This document shows positions 36,068 to 46,018 of a stretch of 64,000 nucleotides of DNA, piece by piece. Numbering within the stretch: position 1 is the first letter of the stretch; each line of letters begins with the position of its first letter. The notes below the pieces were generated by a model, which worked only from the letters and a program-made list of their open reading frames with translations, ran no database searches and was not told where the DNA came from. Location: positions 1,922,001-1,986,000 of the forward strand of contig OZ244915.1 in NCBI GenBank assembly GCA_965221815.1, written 5' to 3'. The translations under genes and the position numbers were made by a program. The DNA is from JAPOXR01 sp965221815 (lineage in GTDB: Bacteria > Pseudomonadota > Alphaproteobacteria > Rhodobacterales > Rhodobacteraceae).

Positions 36068-37576
36068 TCACTGCCAAGAGGCGTTGTAGAAGGTCGGAAT
36101 CTCGTCCGGTGTCGGTGTAAAGTTCAGATCCGGTGCAAACACATAATTCGAGTTGTAGGAAAACAGAGGCAACCAGTAGGCCTGGTCTGCAATACGGTTG
36201 AGCGCCTGTGAATAGGCTGCCCTCCGCACCTCTGGATCAGTGACCGTATCACCCGTGTCCAGTGCTCCGATGACTTCCGGGTCGCGGGCATAGTCATCGA
36301 TTCCGCCTTTAAAGAAAATCGAGGTGATCGCTGAAATGTCGTTGATCGAATATGAACCCCACGTCATAAAGGCGAAAGGGACTTCTCCTGCCTGTATCTG
36401 ATCCCGCGTTGCGGCGTATTTCTTGTAATCCAGTGACGTCCTGATACCCACATTCGCCAGATCCGCCATCATCGCTTCGGCATAGTCGCGGTTGCGATAA
36501 GCGACAAACGGAATCTCGAAACCATCAGGATAACCCGCCTCTGCCAGCAAGGCCTTGGCCTTCTCCGGATCATATTCGTAACGGGTCACTGTCGTGTCAC
36601 AGCCAAACTGACTGGGAAAACAGGCAGAGTGGACAACTTCCGAGGCCCCTTTGAGCAGGTTATCCACGATAGCCTGGCGGTTGACTGCGTGAGACACTGC
36701 CTGGCGGACGCGCAGATCATCGAAAGGCGTTTCGCCATGACGATCACTGGCATCAAAATAGAGATATCCGATCCGCATGGTGGACTCATTCACCACGTTA
36801 TAACGCCCAGTGGCGGCCAAGCGGTCCGCCTGATCGGCGGGAACCTGCCAGATCCAGTCCAAACCACCCGACAGCATCTCTGCGATGCGCGTATTGGCTT
36901 CGGGGATCGTGCGCCAGATGATCGTATCAATGGAAGCGGTTCCCTTGGGACTGCCTGCGTGATAATCCGCAAACCGCGTCAGCGTCAGGCTTTCGCCTGG
37001 AACGTTTTCGGTGACTTCGTAGGGGCCGGAGCCTATCGGAGCCGTCGCCATGCCCTCGGGACCAACTTCCGCAAAATAGGTGTCCGGCAGAACCACGACC
37101 GGTCCCGACAGAAATTCCAGTGCCGCGGGGAACGGGCCATCCGTCAGAATACGAACAGTAAAGTCATCGATCTTGACAGCCTCTTTGATCCAGGAGACGT
37201 TGCGCTGTGGATTGACGCCATTCTCGGGATCAGCGACGAAATTCATCGTGTAGACCACATCATCAGCGTTGAACGGCTCTCCATTATGAAAGGTCACACC
37301 TTCACGCAGAGTAAACTCCAGCGTGGTATCATCGATCCAGACCCAGGACGTGGCCAAATTGCCGACATATTCACCTGTCGCCTGATCACGGTGTAACAAA
37401 CCATCCCAAACATGACGCGACAGAATTACACCTTCCCGCGTTGTGTTCAGAAACGGATTCAGTGTGTCCATTTCACGCGTAAAGGCGATTTTCAGACTGT
37501 TATCATCGCTGCCAGCCATGACAGGAAACGGTAATGCTACGGCAAAAATCGCAGCAGCAAGAAGTGAAGATCGCAT
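36068..37576 (-). CDS. dppA: Peptide ABC transporter substrate-binding protein (family 5)
   Basis: 502 aa with a signal peptide (MRSSLLAAAIFAVALPFPVM, cleavage near AGS), periplasmic. SBP family 5 marks: DTLNPFLNTTREG, DGLLHRDQATGEYVGNLATS, LREGVTFHNGEPFNADDVV, VRQAVSHAVNRQAIVDNLLK and EKAKALLAEAGYPDGFE. First gene of the importer-ggt-M20 operon and divergent from the first IclR gene. The enzymes downstream suggest gamma-glutamyl or other short peptides as ligands. Confidence 0.95.
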   Translation of the reverse strand: MRSSLLAAAIFAVALPFPVMAGSDDNSLKIAFTREMDTLNPFLNTTREGVILSRHVWDGLLHRDQATGEYVGNLATSWVWIDDTTLEFTLREGVTFHNGEPFNADDVVYTMNFVADPENGVNPQRNVSWIKEAVKIDDFTVRILTDGPFPAALEFLSGPVVVLPDTYFAEVGPEGMATAPIGSGPYEVTENVPGESLTLTRFADYHAGSPKGTASIDTIIWRTIPEANTRIAEMLSGGLDWIWQVPADQADRLAATGRYNVVNESTMRIGYLYFDASDRHGETPFDDLRVRQAVSHAVNRQAIVDNLLKGASEVVHSACFPSQFGCDTTVTRYEYDPEKAKALLAEAGYPDGFEIPFVAYRNRDYAEAMMADLANVGIRTSLDYKKYAATRDQIQAGEVPFAFMTWGSYSINDISAITSIFFKGGIDDYARDPEVIGALDTGDTVTDPEVRRAAYSQALNRIADQAYWLPLFSYNSNYVFAPDLNFTPTPDEIPTFYNASWQ

Positions 37577-37747
37577 AATTGTTTCCTTATTTTATCGAAT
37601 AGCGATTTATTTTCTCATAATTCAATGATATTTCATCCGATTACAGAAGTCAATTTGACTCTGTGGCTGATCGCAAGAGTTCAGATGTTGTAATTCGATG
37701 ATTCTGGCATGCGGCAGAATCCCTGCAAAAGGAACAGACCGGCGAAT
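37577..37747. promoter_or_regulatory. Divergent promoter region, peptide operon versus IclR genes
   Basis: AT-rich 170-bp gap between two divergent transcription units, the usual place for IclR binding. I see no convincing long palindrome, so no operator is assigned. Confidence 0.5.
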
Positions 37748-38497
37748 ATGACCGCAAAAGCCTTACTGAAGAGTCTGCGTTGCCTTGATGCGCTGCAGCG
37801 TTCAGACACCGCTATGGGTGTCAAGGAGATCGCTGCCACCACCGGAGACGCCATCGGATCCGTGCAGCGTGCAATCTACACCCTGACTGCCCTAGGATAT
37901 CTTGAGCGTGGTCTGGATTCTACGCGTTTTGTACCCGGCCCCGCCTGCCTGCGCCCAGCCTACGGTTTTCTGCGCAATAACGCACTACTCGAGGTAGCGA
38001 CGCCCTATCTTGTTGATCTGTCCGACCGTTTCGATGTGCGCAGCGACCTGACGGTACTGGACGGAACGGACGTCATCTACCTCGCCCGTATCCCAGGTCG
38101 GGACGAACTGCTCAACCTCTCATTTCTCGGACGGCGATGGCCTGCGATTCATACAGCGTCGGGCCGCGCGATTCTGTCGGCGATGCCTGATCACATGCGT
38201 GAAGAACTCCTCGCTACCACCGCACCTTCGCCCATTACATCCAAAAGCATGCGCGATATGGATAAGATCCGTGCCGAAATCACCACTGCACAGACCTTGG
38301 GTTATTCCAAGATGCTCGAGGAGGTTCTCATTGGTGCAGCCTCCGTTGCCGCACCCGTCTTTGGTCAGGACAAGATGGTTCTTGGTGCCGTCATGATTGG
38401 TGGCGAAATCGCGCGGTTTAACAGCCGCGCTGATCGTCACATCTTTGGCGAAGCGGTAAAACGCACGGCGCAGGCCATCACTGCATATGGGATATGA
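37748..38497 (+). CDS. IclR-family transcriptional regulator 1
   Basis: About 249 aa. N-terminal winged helix (ALLKSLRCLDALQRSDTAMG, VKEIAATTGDAIGSVQRAIY then LTALGYLERG) and C-terminal effector domain (HTASGRAILSAMPDHMREEL, GYSKMLEEVLIGAASVAAPV, VLGAVMIGG). I prefer the ATG at 37748 with AAAAGGAA upstream; the frame is open to an ATG at 37709. Probably controls the divergent peptide operon, followed after six bases by a second IclR gene. Confidence 0.88.
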   Translation: MTAKALLKSLRCLDALQRSDTAMGVKEIAATTGDAIGSVQRAIYTLTALGYLERGLDSTRFVPGPACLRPAYGFLRNNALLEVATPYLVDLSDRFDVRSDLTVLDGTDVIYLARIPGRDELLNLSFLGRRWPAIHTASGRAILSAMPDHMREELLATTAPSPITSKSMRDMDKIRAEITTAQTLGYSKMLEEVLIGAASVAAPVFGQDKMVLGAVMIGGEIARFNSRADRHIFGEAVKRTAQAITAYGI

Positions 38498-38503
38498 CGA
38501 AAG

Positions 38504-39277
38504 ATGCCTAACCCCCGTGGCACAAAACGCGCACATCGCAATGACCCGCGTTTCCTCAGTTCCGTTGCGCGGGGGATGTCCATGATCGAATGCCTCGCAG
38601 ACGCCGTCGGTCCCCGGTCACTGACCGAACTTGCACAGGATACAGGCCTCCCCATCCCGACCTTGCAACGCCTCACCACAACGCTTGTCGATGCCGGTTA
38701 TGTGGAGAAATCACCCAAAAGCAAACGCTACCGCCTCACCGTGCAGACACTCGATCTGCTATATTATTTCCTGTCTCGCGATGCCTTTGCCAAATCCGCT
38801 TGGCCCCACATGGTTCGTTTGCGGGAAAGCGTACAGCATAACGTATCCCTGTCTCTTCCTCTGGATCAGACGATGATATTTTTGCATCGATTGCCTGGCC
38901 ATCGCGGCAGTTATGAAAGTACACTGCCGGGGCGACGCAGTCCCATGCACGCCGCAGCCAGCGGCCATTGCGCGTTGGCCGCAAAGACCAACCGACAGAT
39001 CGAAACCTATCTTGATGAAACCAGAAACACTTCCGGGACAAGCCTTGATCAAGAGGCACTTTATGCCCTCGTACAAACATGTCGTCGTCGGGGCTATGGT
39101 CTTGTCGCCGAAAACGCCCCGCTCGGCTTTATTTCCCTCGCATGCCCTGTGTTGCATGATGGTCGATTCGTCGCCAGTGTCTCTGTGCACGCACCCCGGA
39201 CCGTCACAACGGCTGAATCACTGATTAAAACGGCCCTGCCAGCGGTCAGCATCGCGGCCACGAGCCTGAGCAGCTGA
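38504..39277 (+). CDS. IclR-family transcriptional regulator 2
   Basis: 257 aa. Winged helix with LSSVARGMSMIECLADAVGP, LTELAQDTGLPIPTLQRLTT and TLVDAGYVEKSPKSKRYRLT; effector domain with LPGRRSPMHAAASGHCALAA, RRRGYGLVAENAPLGFISLA and SVSVHAPRT. Only six bases after IclR 1, so co-transcribed. The two differ clearly in sequence and are not a recent duplication. Two IclR proteins in tandem could form heterodimers or sense two ligands. Confidence 0.9.
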   Translation: MPNPRGTKRAHRNDPRFLSSVARGMSMIECLADAVGPRSLTELAQDTGLPIPTLQRLTTTLVDAGYVEKSPKSKRYRLTVQTLDLLYYFLSRDAFAKSAWPHMVRLRESVQHNVSLSLPLDQTMIFLHRLPGHRGSYESTLPGRRSPMHAAASGHCALAAKTNRQIETYLDETRNTSGTSLDQEALYALVQTCRRRGYGLVAENAPLGFISLACPVLHDGRFVASVSVHAPRTVTTAESLIKTALPAVSIAATSLSS

Positions 39278-39394
39278 GTCCGGCACGTTCTGGCCTCGCC
39301 GCCGCCCTGCCCGACACCTTTGCCGGAAAGGGCCGCATGGCGAGCCCAAGACTTGACAGACAGGGCTTCATAAGAGGTTCAGGGGTGGAACTGT

Positions 39395-39543
39395 TCATTT
39401 TGGATCGACTTCTACCAAGAACGCCGGTTTTCGAATCTCGTTCTTTTCGATCATCTCTCGTATCTCATTGAGATCGCTCTCAAATGTTTTGGCGTCAACC
39501 TGCAGATACCGCCAACAACTGAACTCTAACCTGAACTTCCAAG
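39395..39543 (-). pseudogene. C-terminal fragment next to the IS1634 copy
   Basis: The minus strand reads KFRLEFSCWRYLQVDAKTFE then SDLNEIREMIEKNEIRKPAF and LVEVDPK before a stop. It is protein-like and ends abruptly at the IS1634 edge, so the insertion probably cut a gene whose front half is not found on the other side. Family unknown. Confidence 0.45.
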
Positions 39544-39562
39544 GTGATTTGAGTGTTTGTCC

Positions 39563-41338
39563 TTAAAATAAAGGGTGTATTCTGTTTTTGATGTGATTCG
39601 ACTGGGTACGTTGGGGCTGAAGACCGAGCAATTCAAAGACCTGGCTTTGGTGTGGGGTCGGTCGTGTCACGATTTTGAAAGGCGGCGTGATCGCGAGACG
39701 GGGTTCGATGGTGTTCCGGGTGATGGTTGCGAGATCGGCAATCAGCGTGCGCAGGCTGTGCACCGGGGTGCCGTCGGGCGTGCGCTTTTGGCTGGCCTTG
39801 GCCTGTGCGCTTTCGGAGATCGGCGCGGGGGCGACCACCGAGCGGCGCGGGTTGTGTCCCCGTTCGGGCGCGTCGTCATCAAACAGGATGGGTTTCAGTT
39901 TCTGGCGCAGATGCCACTCGACATAATAGGCGAGCATGCACAGAAAGATCTGTGCACGCACCCGGGTCTCGGTTCTGTGGAAGACCGGGCGCACTTTGAG
40001 ATCCACCGTTTTCAGGCTGCGAAAGGCACGTTCGACCACATGGAGCGACTTGTACGCAGAGACCGCATCCGTCCCATCCATATCGCTTGCGGGCAGGCTG
40101 GTCCGGATCACATAAAGGCCGTCGAGGTGGGTCTCGGTCGTGATCGAAGCCGCGTTGCGTTGGGAGTGGAAGGCGCCGTCGCTGTCGATTGACCAGGTCA
40201 AGTGTTTGGCCATCTTGTCGCGACCGATGACCTTGCCCACCCGCTCCCCAATCCGGGCTGCACCCGTGAGGCGGCGCTGTTGGCGCCGCGTGGCCAAGGC
40301 GATCGGTTCGAGCAAAGTCTCAGTGGCTCTGAGCAATTCCTGACGCTTGCGGCTGCGCGCCTCTGCCAACAGGGGATTGCGACAGACCATCAGCCGCTCA
40401 CCGGGATAGGCATCGCTGACGATTTCCACCAGATCGGTCTCATCAAACAGCGACATCTCAACGGGGCCCTCTTCGACCAGCTTGCGGATGGCCGTTCCCC
40501 GCAGCGCCGTGATCCAGTCCAGCCCGGCCGGTTTGACGTCATCGCGGATTCGCGCTTCGGTCAGCAGTCCCCGATCCCCCACAAGAACGACCTTCGACAG
40601 ACCAAATCGTTCCTGAACGGCGGCAATCTGCGATCCCACGGTGGCCGGATCCGCCGTGTTGCCGGGAAAGACCTGCGTGGAGACCGGACATCCGTCCCGA
40701 TTGCACAGCAGACCGAATTCGATCTGCAGCTTGCCCGCCTTGCCGTCACGGGAATATCCGCTTTTGGCCAGCGGACATGTCTGCCCCTCCATCCACACCG
40801 ACGTCAGATCGTACAACACCAGACACCCCTCTTCGAGATGCCGCCGGGCCAACGCCTGCTCGATCCGGTCCTGACGCGCCACCAACCAGTCCATGGCGGC
40901 ATAGAGATCGTTCTCATCGATTGCGCCAAGCCCCACTTCCTCCCCCAGTGTCGTCGCCGCTGTTTCCGCCGACAGGCCCCGCAGGGTGGCCAGCTTTGAG
41001 GTCGGTGCAATGACGCGGGCAACGATCATGGCTATCACCTGGTTCCGCCGGGCCGAGGCTTGGGGATCAATCATTGTGTCCAGGCCAATCTTCCGCAGGG
41101 TTCCCAGCACCGCGGCGACATGACCATGCGGGAGGGTGCGGGCGATATCAAAGGATTCCTTGACGTCTGTCACGGCGGTTGCGCCTTTGAGCAGGGCGCG
41201 CAGGCCACTGACCAGTTCGGGCGGCCATTTGGTCAGATTGGCCAGCGTGCGTTTTTTGACCTTGCCGTTTTCACGGTAGGACTCACGCAGGAGGATTGTG
41301 GGTGGGGATCCACGGTTGGCGACGGCTTCGATATACAT
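39563..41338 (-). CDS. IS1634-family transposase
   Basis: About 591 aa. N-terminal SPPTILLRESYRENGKVKKR then TLANLTKWP typical of the family. The DDE-type core has Asp in VLYDLTSVWMEG, then GLLCNRDGCPVSTQVFPGNT, Asp in VVLVGDRGLLTEARI, GLDWITALRG, and Glu in VVERAFRSLKTVDLKVRP, with MLAYYVEWHLRQKL near the end. The start at 41338 (MYIEAVANRG) is chosen over 41440 because homologues begin near it. Seems intact. Remnants of relatives lie at 11870-13725. Confidence 0.93.
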   Translation of the reverse strand: MYIEAVANRGSPPTILLRESYRENGKVKKRTLANLTKWPPELVSGLRALLKGATAVTDVKESFDIARTLPHGHVAAVLGTLRKIGLDTMIDPQASARRNQVIAMIVARVIAPTSKLATLRGLSAETAATTLGEEVGLGAIDENDLYAAMDWLVARQDRIEQALARRHLEEGCLVLYDLTSVWMEGQTCPLAKSGYSRDGKAGKLQIEFGLLCNRDGCPVSTQVFPGNTADPATVGSQIAAVQERFGLSKVVLVGDRGLLTEARIRDDVKPAGLDWITALRGTAIRKLVEEGPVEMSLFDETDLVEIVSDAYPGERLMVCRNPLLAEARSRKRQELLRATETLLEPIALATRRQQRRLTGAARIGERVGKVIGRDKMAKHLTWSIDSDGAFHSQRNAASITTETHLDGLYVIRTSLPASDMDGTDAVSAYKSLHVVERAFRSLKTVDLKVRPVFHRTETRVRAQIFLCMLAYYVEWHLRQKLKPILFDDDAPERGHNPRRSVVAPAPISESAQAKASQKRTPDGTPVHSLRTLIADLATITRNTIEPRLAITPPFKIVTRPTPHQSQVFELLGLQPQRTQSNHIKNRIHPLF

Positions 41339-41504
41339 GGCTACGATATAATCGATCATGCTGATGATATGCAATATGATAAGAGGGTTTATACGCGGAA
41401 AATATCTCATCTCTACATGGGTACAACAAAATTGCAACACAAGCGCCCCTCACCCCATAGATCAAGGCCACAACCCAACTTTAAGATGAGAATCTACTGG
41501 AAGA

Positions 41505-42552
41505 TCAGTCTAACATTGTTCTCCAGTCGGCAATCAATTTTTGCGATTTGCTTGTTTTGTCTAATGCGATGCCAGTTTCCCCTGTTGCCCAATAGGCAAT
41601 TGCCATGCACTGAAAATAGTTTGCGGCCCCAAAATTATCATTGTCTGATTGATCGATTTCTGCAGCTCGCTCGAATATGTCCCGATGTATAATTCTGTCG
41701 GCGCCCCAGCAAGCGATGCCGTAGTTGAAAGCATTAATAATACCCATCTCTGGAACTTTGGAGTCAGATTTCCGAAAGAGTTTTGCTGCCTCGGCACACT
41801 GACCAAGGCCCATATATACCAGTCCTAATTATGTCTGCTTCTTGAGCGCATACCGGATCTAAGGTCGGGGGAAGCGACAATCGGCTCCCACAATGCGACC
41901 GCAATCAGCAAATGGTCACGAGAACGGTTGTATGTTTCAGCAAGCCAAGCCTTTCCGTCAAGATCCAAAAACGACACTGCGTTCGATTTGATAAGCCTCT
42001 CTGGTTCACTCTTACCGAGACCTGCAAGAATCCGAGCTGCCTCACGGACCATCGGGGGAGTGATATGCTTTGAATCCAAGACTCGCCAAGCATCCTCTTC
42101 TGCACCAATCAATTCATTGCTCTCAATGCGAAAGCGCGCACGCGTGAAATAAGCATCTGGTGGATCGTATCCATGGTGGATCGCTTGATTGATCAGTTGT
42201 GCAGCGGCTTCAGACTCATGATCAGCTTCTTTGAGCTTAGCTAAACGGTAAAGGACTTCTCCATCTTCTTGATGACTTCGTTCTATTTTCTCCAGGCTCT
42301 GATCGTGTGTGAGTATCGAGTTGTTCTCCAGCCATCTTATGTGGCCTCTTGCCCTCTGGATGTACTCGAGTGCACCCTCCCGGTCTTTCCAGTTTCGTGT
42401 AATTATCTCCTGCACAAGATGATTGTACTCTTGGGTCAGACGGCTCCTGGGACGATCCTTCGAAAACACGACCTGATTGAGAAGAGAAAGAGAGTCATAA
42501 CGGTGCACGACCATGGGATCACGCTTGAGATCAAGCTCTTGCTTAAATGCTG
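41505..42552 (-). pseudogene. TPR-like repeat protein, frameshifted
   Basis: Two frames on the minus strand join near 41820-41860. The first reads SAFKQELDLKRDPMVVHRYD, LTQEYNHLVQEIITRNWKDR, GEVLYRLAKLKEAD, AAAQLINQAIHHGYDPPDAY. The second reads YMGLGQCAEAAKLFRKSDSK, GIINAFNYGIACWGADR, ANYFQCMAIAYWATGETGIA. Helical repeats of about 34 residues point to a tetratricopeptide protein. Its N-terminus is replaced by the terminase remnant at 42552, so both ends are damaged. Perhaps the C-terminal part of a larger NTPase. Confidence 0.5.
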
Positions 42553-43240
42553 AGATCGTTCGCGTTCAGGTCCCAGGCCCGGAACTGGCCGATATCGCCG
42601 GGGGCGGCGGCAACCCGGCGGGCCTCGGCTTTCATGTAGGCGACCTGCTTGATGGTCCCCAGACCGGGATTGGCCGCGGCCCAGGCAGCCCGGTCATCGA
42701 GGGCACAATCTGCCGGGGCCTCGAACACGGCCTTGATGGTGTTCGGGTTGTCCAGGACCTCGCGGAACAACGGGCTGTCTCCGCGGACAGAGATATGCCG
42801 GATCCGGCCGCCCTTGGCCGATACACTGGACCGCAGGCCGGCCAGCAGTTCCCGGGAGCGGTCCGGCAACAGGCCGGTCTCATCGACCAGCACCAGGTCG
42901 AATGAACTGGCATGGCCCGCGGTGCGATCCGCCGACAGGACCTGCAGCTGGCCGGTCTCCGATTGCAGGTGGCCAGGATAGGGCGATTTGCGGATCTCGA
43001 TCGCCAGGCCGGATGCGGTGGCAATGGCGGCGGCCTGGTTCAGCAATTCGGCGGCCTTGTCCTTGCTGACCGAGCACACCGCTCCGCGCCATCCGGGGCA
43101 ACTGGATCCGGTTGCGGCTCTGCGGGGGCGGCCAGACGGGCGGCCTTGCGCATCGAGCGGGATCGCCGTTGCCGCTCGCGGGCGGTCATGGGTTCGGCAA
43201 AGATGGGTTTGCGGCCGGGCATCGTGTCACGCAAGGCCAT
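42543..43240 (-). pseudogene. Phage terminase remnant (small-subunit-like start joined to large-subunit segment)
   Basis: 43240-43040 gives MPGRKPIFAEPMTARERQRR SRS-type sequence resembling small packaging proteins. After a frame change 43079-42543 gives KDKAAELLNQAAAIATASGL, SFDLVLVDETGLLPDRSREL and HISVRGDSPLFREVLDN. These match the ATPase-domain region of phage large terminases (LVLVDE is Walker B-like). The Walker A part and the nuclease domain are missing. No other phage genes are nearby, so this is a scrap of a prophage. Confidence 0.6.
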
Positions 43241-43308
43241 TTCGTGACATCAAACGAAGAGAGTTACCTGGGGGTCTGGCGGCCGCGCTTGTGATCCCGG
43301 GCCGGCAG

Positions 43309-45648
43309 CTTGCAACGGTTCACACTTGTATAGGGGATTTCATTCCAGTTGTTTTTCGCCGATGGCATCGCGCACCTGGATGGCCCAGTTGAGTCTCTCG
43401 AGCCCCTGCCAGACTTTTTTCACTCCGGGCAGCGGCTGGCGTTTCGTCGGGTGGGTGCCGACGAGGCGTCCGAGGTTGATGACGAAGCTCTGGATCGTGG
43501 TGATCTCGCCCCTCTCCATCCTTTCGACGCCCCTGTGGCCCTGGGCCTCCAGCAGGGTGTGGAGCAGGTGGATGTCCCTTTCGGGACAGACCTCGGTCGC
43601 CGGGGTCTCTGGACGTTCCCGCGCGCGCATGGTGATGTCGGCGACATGGCAGGCGGTGACGGCGTCGAAGGCCAGGCATTTGCGCAGGTCGTCGGCGGCG
43701 TCGAGTCTGCGGTCCGTGATGCGGGTCCCGGATTTGAGGGTTTTGAACCCTGTCTCGATGGTCCACCTTTTCCGGTATCAGTCCAGGACGGTGGTGGCGT
43801 GGACGGCGTCGGTTTCCCCCTGCGCCGGGCGCTCGGCGGTCAGCAGCAGCCAGTGCAGCGGCTCCGTGCCGTCGGGGGCGTCGGTCTCGGTGGCGGAGAC
43901 GGCGCGCATGGTCAGCGGTTTCGTGTGCTTCCTCTCCTCCCGCGGCGGCAGGAGCGTGACCTCCGCCGCCCGGATTTCCAGGCGGGCGGTGCGCTCTTTT
44001 CGGGCCCGCGGGCCTCCGGCGGCCGGGATCACCAGCTCCGACACGGCGAGCGTGGGCAGGGCTGCGGCGTGCGCCCACAGGCACCTCTCCCTCCCGTCCG
44101 GTGTCCGCACCCGCCGCTGCGCCGATCGGCTGGCGCGCACCAGGATCGCGTCGCCGTGCGTCGCCGCACGGGCGAGCCGCGCCCAGAAGTCGCCCTCGCG
44201 GTCGCACACGGAGATCACCCGCGTGTCCGGGCAGGCGGCCGCGAGTTCCCGCGCCCGGTCCAGCCCGTCCACCCAGCGGGCGCTGTCTTCCTCCGGGGCG
44301 TCGCGGAAGTCCGCGTTCATGGCGAACAGGCCCAGCGGGCGGCCCTCCGCCGTCACCGCCAGCCCGGCGTGGGCGAGGATGCCAACGCTGCCCCGGCCGC
44401 CACCGCCGAGTTCCGCCAGGCCCTCCGTCGCCTCCAGGCGGGTGTAGTTCAGGGTCGTGGTGTCCTGGATGGCCAGCACGACGGGCGCGCCGCGGCAGCG
44501 GTCGGCGGTCGCCGCGACATGCGGCTCCAGAATGTGATCCATGGACACCCCCGGGTTCGACAACAGCCGGTACGCGGCCGTTTTGGCCGCCGCCACCGGG
44601 AAGATGACCGGTAGCTCCTCCCCCATATTCTCCAACCAGGCGCGCCCCATGTCAACGATCCGGCGGCGGATCCGCCCGTCGGTGTGGCCGGATCGTCCGG
44701 ACTCACGCGCGGCCCAGTCGATGTCCATGCCGTCATAGGCGCCCGCCAGCGCGCCGACCGGGCGCCGCTCCACGTGGCGCAGCACCGCGCGCCAGCCGTC
44801 CTCCAGGGCCCGCACCCGCACCGTGCCGACCGCGCCCCGGCGCCCGCTGCCGCGCCCGGCGACGGTCCAGCCGGCCCGGTGGTAGCAGTATCCGCTGTGC
44901 TCCGGGCCGACATGGGTGTCGGCCGCCACGGGACGGACCAGATACCGGGCCTCCCAATCGTCCGCCACCCGCGCCGCCGCCATGTGCAGGACCGCCGACG
45001 CCAGGCCGTCCACCCGGACGCCGCCGAGGAGAAGGAACCGGTGGTTACAGATGACGCGCCCGATGTTGGCGGCGCGGGCCGCGGCGGACCAGCCGATCCA
45101 GGCGTCCCGCGCCGCCAACCTCCAGGCCGCGGACCCGAAGCCAATGCCGCCAAGGACGCCGTGGCGCGCCGCACGGATCCAGTCGCGCACCTGCCCGCCG
45201 GGTGGCCGCGCCCAGCCCCGCGGATGGCGGCGGGCCATCATCGCCTCCCAGAGCCGCCGGTCGCCAGCACCCCCCACAGGATCAAGCCAGACCGGGCCAA
45301 GATCCTCCAGCGCGCAGGCCACCGCCGTGTCAGGAACGTCCGCGTCCGTGACCGCAGGAACAGCGGTGGGGTCGGGAACAGCACGGGGCGGCGGAAGCTC
45401 CAGCCCCAACCGCGCCGCCAAGACAGGCAACGCCTTCGCCGCCGCTGACAGGCAGGGCTTTCCCCGAACGTCGCACCAGCCCGTCCGCGCGCACAGCCCA
45501 CGGCCCAACGCGTGCCGACTCAGACCACCGGAGCGAAGCGCCCCAGCCAACCAGTCAAGCGTCTGCGAATCGAAATGGCGAAGACCAACCTGCATGACCC
45601 GCCATATAGACCAGCCAGATTACCGATACAAGTATGAAATGTTGCAAG
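43309..45648 (-). mobile_element. IS4-type insertion sequence with DruA-fused transposase, copy 2
   Basis: The same 2340-bp unit as 2548-4887 with the same ends and only a handful of base changes. No target duplication is visible. Same orientation as copy 1, so recombination between copies would delete the 38 kb between them. Confidence 0.85.
43340..45595 (-). pseudogene. DruA-IS4 transposase, copy 2, with premature TGA
   Basis: Identical over nearly its whole length to the 751-aa protein of copy 1, but the Trp606 codon TGG is TGA at 43778-43780. The product ends at residue 605 and loses the Y-R-E-K signature with the catalytic Glu. The rest of the frame downstream is intact (MRARERPETPATEVCPERDI onward). 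The DruA domain and the first two catalytic Asp would still be made, so it could act as a DNA-binding inhibitor if stable. Confidence 0.85.
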
Positions 45649-45709
45649 GTCCCGGATCCCCTCCGTTCGGGCTTCGCCCTCACGTCGTGTCCCCGGGACG
45701 GGGCCGCCG

Positions 45710-45735
45710 CCGCTCAGAATCTCACATGTGTTTGA
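45710..45735 (-). repeat. 26-base perfect dispersed repeat, reverse copy
   Basis: Exact reverse complement of 21518-21543. The match ends sharply on both sides. Confidence 0.65.
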
Positions 45736-45922
45736 GCAGGTACAGGCCGGTCAGGATGGCATTGGCCGATTGCCCCCGCGCCTCGGGCCGCAGGCGCGGG
45801 CGTGGGCGGATCGGGTGAAGGCGCTGACGCGGCCCGCATGACCGATTGCACAGGCCCGCGGACCTGCGGGGCCTGACAAAGCCATTACAAAGTGCAAACA
45901 TTGTGGGTACTTGTCGGGGATT

Positions 45923-45940
45923 TTGTATTGTACAATACAA
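45923..45940. promoter_or_regulatory. Perfect 18-bp palindrome TTGTATTGTACAATACAA
   Basis: Exact dyad in a gene-poor region. It has the form of a dimer-binding operator, but no gene starts near it on either strand. Confidence 0.4.
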
Positions 45941-46018
45941 TTCTGCGGGGCAACGGGTGCTGCCCCGCGGTGGGGTGTGTGGATCTGGGTGGGTGGGTCC
46001 GATTGGCCCGCGGTCAGG

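Larger units (their letters stand above)
45649..46018. other. Gap without a recognised gene
   Basis: Holds the reverse copy of the 26-base repeat (45710-45735) and an 18-bp palindrome (45923-45940). GC-rich part next to the IS is probably debris; no gene could be supported. Confidence 0.5.

Noticed and set aside
42543..43240. Resident prophage
   Set aside because: Only a truncated terminase piece is present, with no capsid, tail, integrase or lysis genes around it.
2548..45648. Composite transposon made by the two DruA-IS4 copies
   Set aside because: They are in direct orientation 38 kb apart, enclose housekeeping genes such as metH, and show no target duplication.
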